Part shown: piece after piece, positions 5,738 through 6,545 of the stretch
Numbering within the stretch: position 1 is the stretch's first letter
How the letters are laid out: each line of letters starts with the position of its first letter
Assembly: GCA_947070915.1 (NCBI GenBank)
Contig: CAMTDY010000164.1
Span: 1-6,545 of the forward strand
Origin: an uncultured Roseburia sp.
Lineage (GTDB): Bacteria > Bacillota > Clostridia > Lachnospirales > Lachnospiraceae
DNA: 6,545 nucleotides
Direction of reading: 5' to 3'
Notes under the pieces: model-generated
Told to the model about the DNA's origin: nothing
Databases searched by the model: none
Seen by the model: the letters and a program-made list of their open reading frames with translations, nothing else
Program-made: the position numbers and the translations under genes

Positions 5738-5814
5738 AGTGTGAATAGAACTACTAAGCTTTTAAAATTCAAAAGCTAAGAAGTTCTACGGCAGCAAAGC
5801 TGCCTATTCACACT
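5738..5814. repeat. Compound palindromic intergenic repeat unit
   Basis: Perfect outer arms AGTGTGAATAG (5738-5748) and CTATTCACACT (5804-5814) enclose two further perfect hairpins. The first has stem TAGAACT (5746-5752) with AGTTCTA (5782-5788) and, inside it, AGCTTTT (5757-5763) with AAAAGCT (5771-5777). The second is GGCAGC-AAA-GCTGCC (5790-5804). As RNA or single-stranded DNA this would fold into a branched cloverleaf-like structure. It contains no open reading frame of note. It looks like a dispersed REP/MITE-like element, but copies elsewhere cannot be seen from here. Confidence 0.7.
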
Positions 5815-5844
5815 GGTAGAATCCGCTTTGCGTTTTCTACGCCA
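5814..5844. repeat. Hairpin with CGC-TTT-GCG core
   Basis: Immediately after the compound palindrome, TGG-TAGAA (5814-5821) faces TTCTA-CGCCA (5835-5844) with CGC-TTT-GCG at 5824-5832 as the inner stem, with small bulges. It repeats the TAGAA/TTCTA and G-C-TTT/AAA-G-C themes of the neighbouring unit, which suggests a shared origin. Confidence 0.5.
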
Positions 5845-5879
5845 CTAATTCAAGTATTGTTTGTGCCTGTCACACGCTT

Positions 5880-5961
5880 TTCACGAATTATTTGTGCCGC
5901 CTGTGGCGGCATGTCTGGAAGTGTGAATAGAATGCAAAGGCAGTGTTCTTCACGAATTATT
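5880..5961. repeat. 13-bp direct repeats flanking hairpins and a second half-copy of the element
   Basis: TTCACGAATTATT occurs exactly at 5880-5892 and again at 5949-5961. Between them lie a 7-bp perfect hairpin, TGCCGCC-TGT-GGCGGCA (5895-5911), and AGTGTGAATAGAA (5920-5932), an exact copy of the left end of the unit at 5738. That copy folds with TTCTTCAC (5946-5953) around TGC-AAAG-GCA. The block may be a decayed second repeat unit or a nested insertion. Confidence 0.6.
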
Positions 5962-5992
5962 GCGCGATTTGTGCGTGAATGGAGGGAAAAAA

Positions 5993-6481
5993 ATGGAATC
6001 CAGAAGAGAAAAAGCAATAAAATTATTTAAGAAGGGATATAACTGCTCCCAGTCGGTGGTGCTGGCATATGCAGACGTGCTGGGACTGGATTGGGATCAG
6101 GCGGCTAAAATGTCTGCTTCCTTTGGGGGTGGATTGGGAAGACTCCGCCATGTGTGCGGTACTGTGTCAGGTATGGCAATGGTAGCGGGGATGGTGACGG
6201 CGTCATCGGACCCGGAGGACAAAGAACAAAAAAAAGAAAATTATGAGATGATACAGAAGCTGGCAAAAGAGTTTGAGAAACAGAATGGAAGCATTATCTG
6301 CCGGGAACTGCTGGGGCTGGATGGCGGGAAGACCGCGGTGGCAGAAGAATACCAGACGGGAACTGTTCCGGAACCGCGCACCCCGGAATACTACAAAAAG
6401 AGACCCTGCCCGGAACTGGTAGGGCAGGCCTGTGAAATTTTGGATCACATGCTGTTTGATGCGGGGGAAGGAAATTCTTGA
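5993..6481 (+). CDS. C_GCAxxG_C_C family (putative redox/metal) protein
   Basis: The product is 162 aa from the ATG at 5993, set by GGAGGG at 5981-5986. It matches the C_GCAxxG_C_C family pattern: a first Cys in GYNCSQSV (C18), the glycine-rich SFGGGLGRLRHVCGTVSG block (43-60, C55), GSIICRELLG (C103), and a final pair in RPCPELVGQACEIL (C139, C147). The spaced conserved cysteines suggest metal, Fe-S or disulfide redox chemistry, but no reaction is established that I can name. No signal peptide is seen and the segment SGMAMVAGMV is too short and Gly-rich to be a confident membrane helix, so a cytosolic location is likely. A charged linker (DPEDKEQKKENYE, 73-85) separates the two cysteine groups. 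It stands alone in the window, downstream of the hairpin-rich region and divergent from mrp, so its context does not reveal its partner. Confidence 0.88.
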   Translation: MESRREKAIKLFKKGYNCSQSVVLAYADVLGLDWDQAAKMSASFGGGLGRLRHVCGTVSGMAMVAGMVTASSDPEDKEQKKENYEMIQKLAKEFEKQNGSIICRELLGLDGGKTAVAEEYQTGTVPEPRTPEYYKKRPCPELVGQACEILDHMLFDAGEGNS

Positions 6482-6545
6482 TTAAGGTTTTAAAATCCTG
6501 TCTTTGACAGTTTATAAGAAATGAAATCGCTGTAAGCCTAATAAA
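6482..6545. other. Short 3' tail without a recognisable gene
   Basis: The last 64 bases hold no gene. A 5-bp hairpin CTGTC-TTT-GACAG (6498-6510) followed by TTTATAAG is too weak to call a terminator with confidence. TTGACA at 6504-6509 resembles a -35, but no -10 lies at the proper distance. Confidence 0.5.

Larger units (their letters stand above)
5633..5992. other. Intergenic region between mrp and the C_GCAxxG_C_C gene
   Basis: About 360 bases without a convincing gene. From the left it holds the mrp leader and promoter, the compound palindrome, two more hairpins, the 13-bp direct repeats and then the ribosome site (GGAGGG, 5981-5986) of the downstream plus-strand gene. I found no convincing -35/-10 pair for that downstream gene. 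TAGAAT at 5928-5933 inside the repeat could act as a -10 but has no -35 partner. Confidence 0.7.

Noticed and set aside
5738..5961. A CRISPR array or tRNA because of the repeats and cloverleaf-like fold
   Set aside because: Repeat units are neither regular nor separated by uniform spacers, and there are no tRNA-type conserved positions such as GTTCGA or an anticodon loop.
6498..6510. Hairpin CTGTC-TTT-GACAG as terminator of the last gene
   Set aside because: The 5-bp stem with a broken U-run is too weak to support the call.

Overview
The window looks like chromosomal DNA from a low-to-mid GC Gram-positive anaerobe, most likely a Clostridia / Lachnospiraceae-type gut Firmicute. The basis is AGGAGG-type ribosome sites, sigma-A-like promoters, an AgrB/AgrD peptide quorum-sensing cassette, a Cys-rich-start Mrp ATPase of the clostridial type (MSECNHDCSSCSSNC) and a C_GCAxxG_C_C family protein. 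I cannot name a species. Positions 1-44 are not genomic: they read as the tail of an Illumina P5 oligo, an i5 index (GAGCCTTA) and the Nextera/Tn5 read-1 adapter, so the natural sequence begins at about base 45.

Layout. (1) 45-2203, plus strand: a sigma-A-like promoter (65-93) drives a two-gene operon, an AgrA-like LytTR response regulator followed by an AgrC-like GHKL histidine kinase with an 8-nt overlap. It ends in a bidirectional hairpin terminator that overlaps the kinase stop codon. (2) 2246-2945, minus strand: agrB (membrane peptidase) and agrD (42-aa autoinducing peptide precursor) overlap by 17 nt and converge on the same terminator. (3) 2946-3211: a divergent control region with a 30-bp imperfect inverted repeat whose two arms lie exactly 30 bp from the -10 boxes of the two outward promoters. 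(4) 3212-4162, plus strand: a papain-like-fold enzyme resembling the N-terminal domain of butirosin protein BtrH, oriented so that it shares that control region with agrBD. (5) 4157-5632, minus strand: an mrp-thiN operon (Fe-S cluster carrier ATPase, then thiamine diphosphokinase) with its own strong promoter. (6) 5633-5992: a non-coding stretch packed with palindromic hairpin repeats. (7) 5993-6481, plus strand: a C_GCAxxG_C_C family redox/metal-type protein.

How it may work together (inference). AgrB cleaves and cyclises the AgrD peptide, the exported thiolactone is sensed by the kinase, and the phosphorylated regulator binds LytTR-type direct repeats carried in mirror image by each arm of the dyad at 3045-3138. 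This would switch on agrBD (positive feedback) and the BtrH-like gene with the same geometry. The BtrH-like enzyme is thus the best candidate for a dedicated output, or a peptide-modifying partner, of this circuit, and is the most novel part of the window. The mrp-thiN and C_GCAxxG_C_C genes look like unrelated housekeeping or accessory neighbours.
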